The position numbers were made by a program, and so were the translations under genes. DNA of 64,000 bases from Aphanizomenon flos-aquae FACHB-1287 (GTDB taxonomy: Bacteria; Cyanobacteriota; Cyanobacteriia; Cyanobacteriales; Nostocaceae). This document shows positions 48,388-57,736 of this stretch, in pieces (the first letter of the stretch is position 1; every line of letters starts with the position of its first letter). The notes beneath the pieces are model-generated. The model was not told the origin of the DNA. It ran no database searches and saw nothing but the letters and a program-made list of their open reading frames with translations. The stretch is taken from assembly GCF_014698755.1 (NCBI RefSeq), contig NZ_JACJTO010000003.1, positions 1 through 64,000 of the forward strand. Direction: 5' to 3'.

Positions 48388-48735
48388 ATGACTGAAAAAA
48401 CCATTTCAGCAGACCTAGACGTAGAAACAGCAGAGCGAATTAGTGTATTATCAAAAATGGAAAATCGCTCAATATCCCAAATAGCCAGTGCTTCAATCAA
48501 GCTAGGAGCTATGTTACCTCATGATGCTTGGTCAGCACTCTTACAGTTAAATGGGGTTGCTTCTGAAGCACAGTGGCAAGAAATTAGTCAAGAAATTACA
48601 AGAGTTTTATTGCATCATCAATACAAATTCGCTCAACAAAGAATTGCCCAAAATATAGATAAAAATTGGTTAAATTCTTTAGAAACTGAAGATGATTTAC
48701 TCTGTGCTTCAGTTGAGTTAACTCGTGATGTCTAA
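48388..48735 (+). CDS. putative antitoxin of a PIN-domain module
   Basis: 115 residues. The N-terminal ~45 (TEKTISADLDVETAERISVL, then SKMENRSISQIASASIKLG) look like a ribbon-helix-helix DNA-binding antitoxin. The C-terminal part is helical and may wrap the toxin. The stop overlaps the PIN gene start by 8-11 bases, a usual toxin-antitoxin arrangement. The assignment rests on this context and the RHH-like pattern. Confidence 0.65.
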   Translation: MTEKTISADLDVETAERISVLSKMENRSISQIASASIKLGAMLPHDAWSALLQLNGVASEAQWQEISQEITRVLLHHQYKFAQQRIAQNIDKNWLNSLETEDDLLCASVELTRDV

Positions 48736-49267
48736 TCATTTACGCTTATGTCTTGATCTCAATATTTGGTGTGCGGCATTATTAGCTGATATCAAAGAAA
48801 ATCAAAATATGGCTACACCACGCAAGCTATCAGCTTGTCAAAGTATAGTTGATACAGTTCGTTATGGTCGCTGTTATATGGGAAAAGTAGAACTTGTGAT
48901 TTCTTGGGGAATGTTAAATCGTTTAGAAGAAGTTTTATTAAGATTAACTCCCTTGGCTGAGGATGCGTCTTTTTATGTAGATATTATCCGCAGTTATGCT
49001 CAAATTCAGCCTCAATTAATATTAGGAGGAACAGGTGTTATTCCTATTAATGATATAGAAGATCAGCACGTTTTAGAAACAGCTTTAGCTGGTCGAGCTA
49101 ATCTATTAGTGACAGCTAATTTTAAAGATTTTTTAAATAAAGATATTGAACTTATCATTCCTGAAAGACATAGTATTTATAATTCTCCTATCCATGAATT
49201 TCACATTGTTCATCCTTATTTAATGATTAATTGGCTAAATCAAGGTAATATTCGTGAAATTCTGTAA
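48728..49267 (+). CDS. PIN-domain putative toxin
   Basis: 179 residues from ATG 48728; a GTG codon directly before it is also possible. PIN-fold acidic residues are seen in LRLCLDLNIWCAALL, in the middle Glu-rich helix, in IEDQHVLETALAGRANLLVT (Asp) and in ANFKDFL (Asp). It is probably an RNase toxin neutralised by the overlapping upstream protein. It is longer than classical VapC (~130 residues) and belongs to the COG2405/PIN_3-like branch (tentative). Confidence 0.72.
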   Translation: MSNHLRLCLDLNIWCAALLADIKENQNMATPRKLSACQSIVDTVRYGRCYMGKVELVISWGMLNRLEEVLLRLTPLAEDASFYVDIIRSYAQIQPQLILGGTGVIPINDIEDQHVLETALAGRANLLVTANFKDFLNKDIELIIPERHSIYNSPIHEFHIVHPYLMINWLNQGNIREIL

Positions 49268-49368
49268 TCTTTATAATAAAAAAAGAAAATAAAAATTATG
49301 CGGGCTTATTTAAAACTGAATTTGTATGAATAAAAAATATTAATAACTGAACTAACTAAAAATTTAAA

Positions 49369-50436
49369 ATGCCATTACTCACTAATCTTTCATTCTTACT
49401 TACCAAACCCACAGGTACAACTACCTACGCTCTGAATCTTTTACCTCACTTACAAAAACTTGAGCCGATACTTTTAACTTCCCAATCTTTCCCTGACTAT
49501 AACTGCTATCAAACTCCTCATAACTTAACATCAGAACAAGGATTAAAAGGACATTTAAACCGTTTATTTTGGACACAATTCCAACTACCAAAAATCTATC
49601 AAAACCTCAAATCTCAACTTTTATTTTCCCCCACTCCCGAAGCACCTTTATATACTAACTGTCGTTTTATTGTCACAGCCTTTGATATGATACCCTTGCG
49701 TTTTCCCAAACGCTTATCACCATTAACGACATACCATAAATACTATACTCCTGAAGTTTTTAAACAAGCAGAACATATTATTTGTATATCCGAATCAACA
49801 GCCAATGATATCACCCAATTCTACCAAATTCCTAGTAATAAAATAACATCAATTGCCCTCGCGGGAGATAACTCACATTTCCAATTTCTCAACCTCCCCA
49901 CCCGCAATTACTTCCTATATATCGGTCGTCAAGACCCTTACAAAAATCTGCAAAGATTAATTACCGCTTTTTCCGCATTACCTAATAGAAATGACTATGA
50001 ACTATGGTTAGCAGGACCTGATGATCAACGTTATTCCCCATTGTTAGAAATCCAAACTCAAGAATTAGGAATAAATCATTTAGTAAAATTCCTCAACTAT
50101 GTACCTTATGACCAATTACCAATAATTATTAATCAAGCAATTGCGCTAGTTTTCCCCACACTTTGGGAAGGTTTTGGTTTACCAGTTTTAGAAGCAATGG
50201 CTTGTGGTACTCCCGTTATTACCTCTAATATTTCCTCACTTCCAGAAGTTGCGGGAGATGCTGCTATTTTAATTAATCCCTATCATATAGAAGAAATTAC
50301 AGCAGCAATGAAAATCATAATTAATGATTCAGAAACCAGAAAACAACTTTCAGAAAAAGGTCTAAAAAGAGCAAATCAATTTACTTGGGAAAAAACCGGA
50401 CTGGCTACAGTTGAAGTTTTAAAAAAGTATCTTTGA
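49369..50436 (+). CDS. GT4 family glycosyltransferase
   Basis: 355 residues, GT-B fold, mannosyltransferase-like. The N-terminal domain includes [12 protein letters not shown] and [19 protein letters not shown]. The donor domain shows [60 protein letters not shown] with the E-x7-E motif, and [18 protein letters not shown]. It lies at the far edge of the surface-glycan region, beyond the xis and toxin-antitoxin genes, and probably belongs to the same pathway. Confidence 0.9.
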   Translation: MPLLTNLSFLLTKPTGTTTYALNLLPHLQKLEPILLTSQSFPDYNCYQTPHNLTSEQGLKGHLNRLFWTQFQLPKIYQNLKSQLLFSPTPEAPLYTNCRFIVTAFDMIPLRFPKRLSPLTTYHKYYTPEVFKQAEHIICISESTANDITQFYQIPSNKITSIALAGDNSHFQFLNLPTRNYFLYIGRQDPYKNLQRLITAFSALPNRNDYELWLAGPDDQRYSPLLEIQTQELGINHLVKFLNYVPYDQLPIIINQAIALVFPTLWEGFGLPVLEAMACGTPVITSNISSLPEVAGDAAILINPYHIEEITAAMKIIINDSETRKQLSEKGLKRANQFTWEKTGLATVEVLKKYL

Positions 50437-50591
50437 GTATAACTACAATTAGTGTACATCCTGATTCTATTACAAGAGATAAAATCCCCGACTTCTTAGA
50501 GCAGTCAGATATATTGTTGTTCATAAATAATTTAGGATTGCTATATGATAGAATAGAAGAAATATTGACTAGTAAAACCAAGGAGAAACCC

Positions 50592-50762
50592 ATGAACACC
50601 GCCATAGAACTTCCCAGCGGTAAAATCCTCAACATCACCCGATTTATTGCCCTAATTCCCAATAACAATAATATTGATAGTGATTATCAACTAATTTTAG
50701 AAGGATATCCTCGTCCCATCAACTTAGAATCGTCAGATGCTCAAAATCTGAAAATAATTTAA
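50592..50762 (+). CDS. small conserved hypothetical upstream of vapC relic
   Basis: 56 residues from ATG 50592 (MNTAIELPSGKILNITRFIA, then LIPNNNNIDSDYQLILEGYP), with AAGGAG 8 bases upstream. A longer frame from 50433 exists, but its first 53 codons have no such site. It resembles small cyanobacterial proteins found before PIN-domain genes, so it may be an antitoxin-like or accessory protein. Its stop touches a PIN-gene fragment. Confidence 0.5.
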   Translation: MNTAIELPSGKILNITRFIALIPNNNNIDSDYQLILEGYPRPINLESSDAQNLKII

Positions 50763-50981
50763 TTATGTGATTACGAAATTAGAAGAAGTTTAATCTTAAT
50801 CTCTCAAAATAAACCTAAATCATCTAGTATTCAAAATTTAGATGAACTTCAAGAAATCATTTCTTTTCTACCAGTAACTTCGGAATTATTAAAAGAAGCA
50901 TCTACACTTTGGGCTTCTGCTCGTAGTCAAGGAATACCAACAGCAGATAATAAAAGTTTGGATATTGATATCATTATGTAA
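50763..50981 (+). pseudogene. VapC/PIN toxin fragment
   Basis: The frame DYEIRRSLILISQNKPKSSS ... LDELQEIISFLPVTSELLKE, then ASTLWASARSQGIPTADNKS LDIDIIM-stop, is the middle of a PIN-domain VapC protein. The N-terminal strand with the first catalytic Asp and the C-terminal third are missing. No start codon precedes it. The palindrome AGACGTTCCGGGGAACGCCT follows immediately (50983-51002). Confidence 0.7.
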
Positions 50982-51034
50982 AGACGTTCCGGGGAACGCC
51001 TCTACTTTGTTCTCAGATGTCTATTGATGAAATC

Positions 51035-51544
51035 CTAAACATCAATCTCACTCAATTCACGAGTGATATAATCAAAAGGCTCATCAACAAAAGCAGTATT
51101 AGCAATACCCGCAGCCGCTACCTGTTCCTTAACAATACCCTTCATAATTTGGATACCTTGAACAGTCGAACCAATGGGTACACCCAAAGAATTGTAAGTT
51201 TCCCGTAGTCCTTGTAATACACGCTCATCCAGAACATTCATATTACCAGCTACCAGCGCGTAAGTAGCATAGCGTAGATAATAATCCATATCCCGCAGAC
51301 AAGCGGCAAAGCGACGGGTTGTATAAGCATTACCACCCGGACGAATTAACTCTGGTAATTCTTCAAATAACTTTGCACCGGCTTGTTTAACAATAGCCGC
51401 TGCATTAGAATTAATTGCGGCTGCGGCTTGCACCCTAGCTGTTCCACTCTCAAAGTAGGATTTGAGACTATCAATGGCATTCCGGTCAAAATAACGACCG
51501 GTTACGTCATAATTCTTAATTAAACTCGTCACGGCATCGCGCAT
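51035..51544 (-). CDS. apcF: allophycocyanin beta-18 subunit ApcF
   Basis: Phycobilisome core subunit that replaces one ApcB next to the ApcE linker and supports energy transfer to the terminal emitter. 169 residues of phycobiliprotein fold. The chromophore Cys lies in TTRRFAACLRDMDYYLRYAT. MRDAVTSLIKNYDVTGRYFD at the start, and the lack of closeness to apcA/apcB operons, fit ApcF. It is divergent from glnA. Cyanobacterial apcF is normally a lone gene. Confidence 0.93.
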   Translation of the reverse strand: MRDAVTSLIKNYDVTGRYFDRNAIDSLKSYFESGTARVQAAAAINSNAAAIVKQAGAKLFEELPELIRPGGNAYTTRRFAACLRDMDYYLRYATYALVAGNMNVLDERVLQGLRETYNSLGVPIGSTVQGIQIMKGIVKEQVAAAGIANTAFVDEPFDYITRELSEIDV

Positions 51545-51909
51545 TTTTTTCTCCCAATTGTCAACTATTTATGGTTTGATATTAAATTGGCCGCAATTAC
51601 GCACCAATAAAATCCCATGCCAATTCGCATAAAATAGACCTTGGCATAAAACTATCCATCTGCTATTTAAGGATTTTATGTCAAAGTTGACCCCTGATCA
51701 TGAAGTTTATGGTTTTGCACAAATTATGAAATAAAGGTTAACATAATCACTAACCCAAATAATTTGTAATAAAAATCACAAAATGGCGTTAATTATTTAT
51801 GATATTTCAATTAGTGTGCGATAAGTTAGTTTGGGGTGACAGGGTGAGGACACTTTAGCAAGTTTTGGGTGTATAGTAAGTAGTTAGCTATATCAGGAGT
51901 ACAGTAAAA
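51545..51909. promoter_or_regulatory. apcF-glnA divergent control region
   Basis: 365 AT-rich bases without a gene. GTAATAAAAATCAC at 51766-51779 is a one-mismatch NtcA box (consensus GTA-N8-TAC), and TATGAT at 51798-51803 could be a -10. The spacing (18 bases) is shorter than the usual ~22, so this is only a candidate. GTTAACATAATCAC at 51738-51751 is a weaker GT-N10-AC match. NtcA control of glnA is established in Anabaena. Confidence 0.4.
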
Positions 51910-53325
51910 ATGACAACCCCAAAAGAAATCTTGAAAAAAATTCAAGATGAAAAAATTCAGATGATTGATCTGAAATTCATTGATACACTGGGAACTTGGC
52001 AGCATTTAACCATGTACCAAGACCAAATTGATGAAAGTTCTTTCTCTGACGGTGTTCCCTTCGACGGTTCTAGTATTCGAGGTTGGAAGGGTATTGAAGA
52101 ATCTGACATGACAATGGTACTCGATCCCAACACCACTTGGATCGATCCCTTCATGAAAGAACCAACTCTTAGTATCATTTGTAGTATCAAAGAACCTCGT
52201 ACAGGTCAGTGGTATAACCGTTGTCCCCGTGTTATTGCCCAAAAAGCCATAGACTACTTAGCTTCTACGGGACTTGGTGATACAGCTTTCTTTGGTCCTG
52301 AAGCGGAATTTTTCATTTTTGATGATGTCCGCTACGATCAAACCACCAACTCAGGTTACTATTATGTAGACTCTGTAGAAGGTCGTTGGAACACTGGTAG
52401 AGAAGAAAAACCTAACCTGGGTTACAAAACCCGCGTCAAGGAAGGTTACTTCCCTGTACCACCCACAGATAACTTTCAAGATATGCGGACAGAAATGCTG
52501 CTGATAATGAAAGATTGTGGTGTACCTATTGAAAAGCAACACCATGAAGTTGCTACCGGTGGTCAGTGCGAACTTGGTTTTAAATTTGGTAAATTAATCG
52601 AAGCTGCTGACTGGTTAATGACTTACAAATACGTCATTAAGAACGTTGCTAGGAAATATGGCAAAACCGTCACCTTTATGCCTAAACCCATTTTTGGTGA
52701 TAATGGTTCTGGTATGCACTGTCACCAGTCTATCTGGAAAAATGGCCAACCTCTATTTGCTGGTGATAAGTACGCTGGTATGAGTGAAATGGGACTTTAC
52801 TACATTGGTGGTATTCTCAAACACGCTCCAGCATTGTTGGCAATCACTAACCCCACAACAAATTCTTATAAGCGTCTTGTCCCTGGTTACGAAGCACCTG
52901 TAAACTTGGCTTACTCCCAAGGAAACCGTTCTGCTTCCGTCCGCATTCCTCTTTCTGGAGATAACCCCAAAGCCAAGCGGTTAGAATTCCGTTGTCCAGA
53001 CGCTACTTCTAATCCATACTTGGCTTTCGCGGCTATGCTCTGTGCTGGTATTGACGGTATCAAAAACAAAATTCACCCTGGTGAACCCTTAGATAAAAAT
53101 ATCTATGAACTTTCCCCAGAAGAATTGTCTAAGATTCCTTCTACTCCCGGTTCTTTAGAATTGGCTCTGGAAGCTTTAGAAAATGACCACGCTTTCTTAA
53201 CCGAATCTGGTGTTTTCTCTGAAGATTTCATTCAGAATTGGATTGATTACAAAGTTGCTAACGAAGTTAAGCAAATGCAATTGCGTCCACATCCTTATGA
53301 ATTCTTCCTATATTATGATTGCTAG
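51910..53325 (+). CDS. glnA: glutamine synthetase type I
   Basis: Main ammonium-assimilating enzyme; forms glutamine from glutamate and ammonia with ATP. 471 residues of the GlnA-I fold: [11 protein letters not shown], the metal site in [32 protein letters not shown], and RRLVP-type [20 protein letters not shown]. The adenylylation-region sequence near the C-terminus is not used in cyanobacteria. There, activity is blocked instead by small proteins such as GifA, encoded just downstream in convergent orientation. Confidence 0.98.
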   Translation: MTTPKEILKKIQDEKIQMIDLKFIDTLGTWQHLTMYQDQIDESSFSDGVPFDGSSIRGWKGIEESDMTMVLDPNTTWIDPFMKEPTLSIICSIKEPRTGQWYNRCPRVIAQKAIDYLASTGLGDTAFFGPEAEFFIFDDVRYDQTTNSGYYYVDSVEGRWNTGREEKPNLGYKTRVKEGYFPVPPTDNFQDMRTEMLLIMKDCGVPIEKQHHEVATGGQCELGFKFGKLIEAADWLMTYKYVIKNVARKYGKTVTFMPKPIFGDNGSGMHCHQSIWKNGQPLFAGDKYAGMSEMGLYYIGGILKHAPALLAITNPTTNSYKRLVPGYEAPVNLAYSQGNRSASVRIPLSGDNPKAKRLEFRCPDATSNPYLAFAAMLCAGIDGIKNKIHPGEPLDKNIYELSPEELSKIPSTPGSLELALEALENDHAFLTESGVFSEDFIQNWIDYKVANEVKQMQLRPHPYEFFLYYDC

Positions 53326-53460
53326 TTGCAGTAGGCATCTGGTGCTAAATAATGTAGATAAGTTCCGATGAACATCTCCACAATCAGCATCTGCAATTAG
53401 ATAATGCATTATCTAATTGTCAATAGATGTCTAAGAAATAGCAAAAGTAGTCATTCATCC

Positions 53461-53487
53461 AGCCATCCTTTTTGGGTGGCTTTTTTT
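53461..53487 (+). terminator. rho-independent terminator between glnA and gifA
   Basis: AGCCATCC/GGGTGGCT stem with a four-T loop, followed by TTTTTTTAC. It ends glnA and lies 23 bases before the gifA stop codon on the other strand. Confidence 0.85.
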
Positions 53488-53509
53488 ACATCGTCAACGC
53501 CAAGGATAA

Positions 53510-53710
53510 CTAGCTCATCGTTGCTTGGCTGCGTCCATAAAGCATTTGCGTCGTAAAATCTATTTTACCTTGAACGGGATTCCAGTAATGCGCCATTTCT
53601 TGGTGGAGTCCCAGTTCTTGTGAAGCACGCATCAATATAGATTGTTGACGGTTTTTAATTTGTTGATGTTCGCTTGCTATAGTTCTGCGAAGCTTTTCTT
53701 GAATAGACAT
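53510..53710 (-). CDS. gifA: glutamine synthetase inactivating factor IF7 (GifA)
   Basis: Small basic protein that binds and inactivates glutamine synthetase when nitrogen is plentiful. The 66 residues match the family: IASEHQQIKNRQQSILMRAS with the core KNRQQS, then HYWNPVQGKIDF, and the end YGRSQATMS. It converges on glnA, the arrangement I recall for the Anabaena gifA locus. In cyanobacteria gif genes are repressed by NtcA. Two perfect NtcA boxes lie 85 and 192 bases upstream of the start, and a TATAAT (minus strand, 53773-53768) lies between the first box and the gene. Confidence 0.87.
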   Translation of the reverse strand: MSIQEKLRRTIASEHQQIKNRQQSILMRASQELGLHQEMAHYWNPVQGKIDFTTQMLYGRSQATMS

Positions 53711-53794
53711 AATGCTACCTCTCTATGCTTGTTTACTGGCAGACGAGTCACTATCTCTTACATACATATTATAACCATGCTAACGAAAAAACTT

Positions 53795-53808
53795 GTAGTG
53801 TAAACTAC
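53795..53808. promoter_or_regulatory. NtcA box, proximal to gifA
   Basis: GTAGTGTAAACTAC is a perfect GTA-N8-TAC palindrome. On the gifA strand it is 21 bases upstream of TATAAT. This spacing is close to that of NtcA-activated promoters, although gif genes are known as NtcA-repressed. Confidence 0.8.
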
Positions 53809-53901
53809 AAAACATTAAATAGATACAATTACACCCCCTCTAAGTTTTTTTGCTGGTAAATAATTATCATTCTTGCTATATTTATAATAAGACAAAAATC
53901 T

Positions 53902-53915
53902 GTATTGTAAACTAC
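53902..53915. promoter_or_regulatory. NtcA box, distal to gifA
   Basis: GTATTGTAAACTAC is a second perfect GTA-N8-TAC site, 107 bases from the first. The two share the core TGTAAACTACAAA and an AT-rich flank, so the region may be an old local duplication. Confidence 0.8.
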
Positions 53916-54002
53916 AAATTATTAAAATAATATAAAACTTAATAGAATTGGTCATTAGTAAATTATTTCCCCTTGTCCCCTGTTCCCCTACTGTCCTTAG
54001 GC

Positions 54003-54070
54003 ATAGATTAAGATTTTATAAGTTTCTGCTGTGGGGGCGATCGCTTGGTCTACGGCTTGTGGTAGATTTT
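54003..54070. repeat. 68-bp direct repeat, distal copy of alcohol dehydrogenase 3' end
   Basis: Identical over 68 bases to 54146-54213. On the minus strand it encodes the same last residues (AETYKILIY) and then reads Ala-stop in place of Pro-stop. The 75 bases between the copies include the dispersed repeat GGATTTAAGGATTAACAGGAT. Confidence 0.9.
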
Positions 54071-54139
54071 ATAATTGTCAGAATCAGGATTTCCAGGATT
54101 TAAGGATTAACAGGATTAATCCCCAAATCCTCAATTGAT

Positions 54140-55186
54140 TTACGGATAGATTAAGATTTTATAAGTTTCTGCTGTGGGGGCGATCGCTTGGTCTACGGCT
54201 TGTGGTAGATTTTGTAAGGGATAGCGATCGCTAATTAAGGCTTTAACATCAATGCGGCGATTAAAGACAATATCCGCAGATAAACTTTGTAGACGGTAAG
54301 ATGAGCTATAACTACCCATGAGGTCTATTTCTCGACGATAGAGAATATTAGGATTAATGGGAATTGTCAATTCATCGGGAAATTCCGCAAAAAATAGGAT
54401 TTTTCCACCTTTGCGAGTACAGTCTAAAGCTTGAAAAAACGCTTTATCGCTGGGAACTGCTAATAAAGTGACATCGACACCCATACCTCCGGTTAAAGCT
54501 TGAATTTTTGCGGGTAAATCAGGGTCACGAGCATCAAAAGCTGCTTCCGCGCCTATTTCCAGAGCCTTTTCAATTCTAGAAGGTAAAAGGTCTGTAGCGA
54601 TCGCTTTCGCGCCAAAGAACTTCACCAACATCATAAACATTAAACCAATGGGACCTGCACCGGTGACTAATACAGTTTGTCCAGGTGCAATTTGAGCTTT
54701 TTTAACAGCTTTTAAACAGCAATTAGTAGGTTCAACAAAACTGGCTTCTTCAAAACTGATATCATCAGGAATGGGAATTAAGCCACCATTTTGGACAATG
54801 TGGGCTGGAACTTTCACATACTCAGCAAAACCGCCGCCACTGGGGTTAAAACCTGCGGTAGTGGAGATATTTTTATAAACGTCGCACATGGAAAAATTAT
54901 CATTCAAGCAATAAGCGCAACGCATACATGGTATATGGTGCATCACGGCTACCCGTTGTCCTACTTGCCACCCTTGCACCTGAGAACCAATCGCTGCAAT
55001 AGTTCCAGCGGTTTCATGTCCAAATATGCGTGGCGGTTCATACAAAGGATAACGAATTTTTTTAATATCTGACTGACACAAACCAACAACCATTACCTGT
55101 ACTAACACTTCATCTGCTGCTAATATGGGAACTGGGACTTCCTCGTAGGATAATTGATTTACGCCTCTAAATACTTGTGCTTTCAC
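54140..55186 (-). CDS. zinc-dependent medium-chain alcohol dehydrogenase
   Basis: 348 residues of the MDR superfamily (sorbitol/threonine dehydrogenase-like). The catalytic zinc ligands are seen in VGLCQSDIKK and FGHETAGTI. The structural zinc site has four cysteines in CMRCAYCLNDNFSMC. The Rossmann loop is VLVTGAGPIGLMFMMLVKFF, with Asp in IATDLLPS suggesting NAD(H). The natural substrate is unknown. The last 23 codons form the proximal copy of a 68-base direct repeat that recurs 75 bases downstream. Confidence 0.9.
   Translation of the reverse strand: MKAQVFRGVNQLSYEEVPVPILAADEVLVQVMVVGLCQSDIKKIRYPLYEPPRIFGHETAGTIAAIGSQVQGWQVGQRVAVMHHIPCMRCAYCLNDNFSMCDVYKNISTTAGFNPSGGGFAEYVKVPAHIVQNGGLIPIPDDISFEEASFVEPTNCCLKAVKKAQIAPGQTVLVTGAGPIGLMFMMLVKFFGAKAIATDLLPSRIEKALEIGAEAAFDARDPDLPAKIQALTGGMGVDVTLLAVPSDKAFFQALDCTRKGGKILFFAEFPDELTIPINPNILYRREIDLMGSYSSSYRLQSLSADIVFNRRIDVKALISDRYPLQNLPQAVDQAIAPTAETYKILIYP
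54146..54213. repeat. 68-bp direct repeat, copy within the alcohol dehydrogenase gene
   Basis: Perfect partner of 54003-54070. It contains a HIP1 octamer (GCGATCGC). Confidence 0.9.
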
Positions 55187-55609
55187 GTTGTTTTTTTATG
55201 ATTCAACGTTACTAGATTTAACATTTTGTGGTTAAAGTTAGGTTATGGAGTTTGGGAAAAACAATAAAATCCTGGGAATTCTTATCACAATTTTACATAT
55301 CTGTAAATAAAAATACAGATTAATAAATGATTTTCATGGGACGATATACATAAAAAACAATTGTTTTTACTGAAAATATAAATGTAATTTTTAATCAGAA
55401 TATACAGAGAACATAATAATGGCAAAATGCCTTTATCTTCAATTTCAGATAAACTATAATTGAGAAAATTGGCAACAATAGATATTTTCAGCTTTTCCAT
55501 ATTTAAGAAAAGTAACTTTTGTATTTCCAGGTTAAATATAATTACTAATTGCCTTAGTTAAATCTAGGTTTATCTATAAATTTTATCATGCAGATGCACC
55601 ATAGATATC
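55187..55609. other. AT-rich intergenic region
   Basis: About 420 bases between the divergent alcohol dehydrogenase and kinase genes. A 71-codon frame on the minus strand is low-complexity and not believable. No RNA gene or clear promoter was identified. Confidence 0.5.
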
Positions 55610-57715
55610 ATGATCTGCTGTCTAAATCCCGATTGTTCAAATCCGCAAAATTCTCAGAGTCATAAAATTTGTCAAACGTGTAACACTCCTTTAGTGTTAC
55701 TGTTGAGAAATCGGTTTCGTGTTATTCGTGTTCTTTCTGACGAAGGAGGATTTGGTAGAACTTATATATCAGAAGATATTGATAAATTAAATGAATTATG
55801 TGTCATTAAACAACTAGCACCTAAATTTCGAGGGACTTGGTCACAAAAAAAAGCAACTCAGCTATTTTCAGAAGAAGCAAAGCGACTGCAAGAGTTAGGA
55901 CAACATCCACAAATTCCCACTTTAATAGCCTATTTTGAGCAGGATAATTGTTTATATTTAGTGCAACAATTTATTGATGGTCAAAATTTATTTAATGAGT
56001 TAAAATCTCGGAGAATTTATCAAGATTGGGATATTCAATCTATGTTATTGGATTTATTACCAATTATTAAATTTGTGCATCAAAATGGGGTAATTCATCG
56101 TGATATTAAACCAGAAAATATTATTCGTCGAAAAACTGATGGGAGATTAACACTTATTGATTTTGGTTCTTCCAAACAATTGACTGCACAAGTACAGCGA
56201 AAAAATGGTACTTCCATTGGTTCACATGGTTATTCTCCCATTGAACAAATTAGAGATGGAAAAGCATATCCTGCAAGTGATTTATTTAGTTTAGGTGCTA
56301 CTTGTTTTCATCTATTAACAGGAATTTCTCCTTTTCAATTATGGATGGAATATGGTTATACTTGGGTAGAAAATTGGCAGCATTATTTACGATTTCCTTT
56401 GAGTTTAGAATTAACAGAAATCATGGATAAACTACTGCAAAAAGAAATAAAAAACCGTTATCAATCTGCTGATGAAGTAATTAGAGATTTGATGAAAAAA
56501 CATACTCATATTCTACCAGCAGCGAATCATAAAATTATTAAAACACCTGTAAAAAATTCTCAAACATATTCATCAAAATATATTTGGATACGCAATTTAA
56601 TTTCTATATTGGGGATAATTGTCTTTTTCGCATTAGCGGAATCTGGTTATCGAGAATTTCGCAAGTTAAAAACTAACTTTTCTTTTAGTTTAAGTCAACC
56701 TGGCAATAGTCCATCAAAATCTGTAATATCAGAAAAAAGTTGGTCTTTAGTCAATACTTTTGATGGACATAAAAGTAAAGTCTTATCTGTTGCTATGAGT
56801 CCAAATGGTAAGATGATTGTCAGTAGTAGTAATTGTGATAATAGTCAATGTCATAATATTAAACTATGGAATGTAATTACAGGTAAGGAAATCACTAATC
56901 TCCAGGGACATTCTCAAAATGTAAATGTAGTAGCTATCACTACTGACGGTAAAATTTTAGTTAGTGGTAGTGATGATAAAACTATTAAAATTTGGAGTTT
57001 ACAAACAAATCAATTGATTCACACTTTAAATGGTCATACAGATGCGGTGCATAGTTTAGTTATTAGTGGTGATGGTAAAACTTTAATTAGTGCTAGTGAT
57101 GATAAAACGATTAAAGTTTGGAATTTAATAACAGGTAAGCTAATTCGCACTTTAATTGGTCATAAATATTGGGTGCGCTCTGTAGATATTAATTATGATG
57201 GTGTGACTTTAGCAAGTGGTAGTTTTGATAAAACGATTAAATTATGGAATATTAATCAACAAGCGCCAATTCAGAATTTAGCTACTAGTTCACAAACAGT
57301 TATAGCGGTGGCTTTTAGTCCTAATGGTAAAATTATAGCAAGTGCCAGCCGCGACCGCACAATTAAATTATGGAATTTGCAAACCTTGAAAGAAATTCGG
57401 ACTCTCATGGTAGAAGATAATAGTGTTAATACTATTGCTTTTAGTCCTGATGGTAAAATTTTAGCAAGTGCTGGACGAAATATTTCTGGAGAACAAATCC
57501 ATCACAGCATTAAACTCTGGAACGTGGCCACAGGAGAGGAAATGCTAACATTAACGGGACATATTAATGCTGTTACTTCCCTTGCTTTTAGTGCTGACGG
57601 GAAGTTTTTAGTTAGTAGTGGTGAAGATAATTTAATTAAAATTTGGCAGATTCCAGTGAAGAATGATAGAAATTTTAGTAGTGAAAGTCTTATATATAAA
57701 TCTAAAGTTCAATAG
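55610..57715 (+). CDS. membrane Ser/Thr kinase with zinc-ribbon and seven WD40 repeats
   Basis: 701 residues. A short zinc ribbon (CCLNPDCSNPQ ... CQTCNTPL) leads into a eukaryotic-type kinase: glycine loop LSDEGGFGRTYI, Lys67 in CVIKQLAP, HRDIKPENI with Asp165 and DFGSSKQ at 184-190. A membrane helix follows at ~325-345. The extracytoplasmic part holds seven WD40 repeats, from SLVNTFDGHKSKV to EDNLIKIW, enough for one complete propeller. All catalytic residues are present. The propeller probably senses or binds a partner; the signal is unknown. This architecture recurs in filamentous cyanobacteria. Confidence 0.92.
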   Translation: MICCLNPDCSNPQNSQSHKICQTCNTPLVLLLRNRFRVIRVLSDEGGFGRTYISEDIDKLNELCVIKQLAPKFRGTWSQKKATQLFSEEAKRLQELGQHPQIPTLIAYFEQDNCLYLVQQFIDGQNLFNELKSRRIYQDWDIQSMLLDLLPIIKFVHQNGVIHRDIKPENIIRRKTDGRLTLIDFGSSKQLTAQVQRKNGTSIGSHGYSPIEQIRDGKAYPASDLFSLGATCFHLLTGISPFQLWMEYGYTWVENWQHYLRFPLSLELTEIMDKLLQKEIKNRYQSADEVIRDLMKKHTHILPAANHKIIKTPVKNSQTYSSKYIWIRNLISILGIIVFFALAESGYREFRKLKTNFSFSLSQPGNSPSKSVISEKSWSLVNTFDGHKSKVLSVAMSPNGKMIVSSSNCDNSQCHNIKLWNVITGKEITNLQGHSQNVNVVAITTDGKILVSGSDDKTIKIWSLQTNQLIHTLNGHTDAVHSLVISGDGKTLISASDDKTIKVWNLITGKLIRTLIGHKYWVRSVDINYDGVTLASGSFDKTIKLWNINQQAPIQNLATSSQTVIAVAFSPNGKIIASASRDRTIKLWNLQTLKEIRTLMVEDNSVNTIAFSPDGKILASAGRNISGEQIHHSIKLWNVATGEEMLTLTGHINAVTSLAFSADGKFLVSSGEDNLIKIWQIPVKNDRNFSSESLIYKSKVQ

Positions 57716-57736
57716 TTTGTGGGATTATGGATATTA

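Noticed and set aside
50433-50591. N-terminal extension of the small gene at 50592
   Set aside because: AAGGAG is placed for the downstream ATG, and the extension has no conserved look.
51017-51208. 63-codon plus-strand frame over the apcF 3' end
   Set aside because: It lies antisense to a clear phycobiliprotein gene and has no features of its own.
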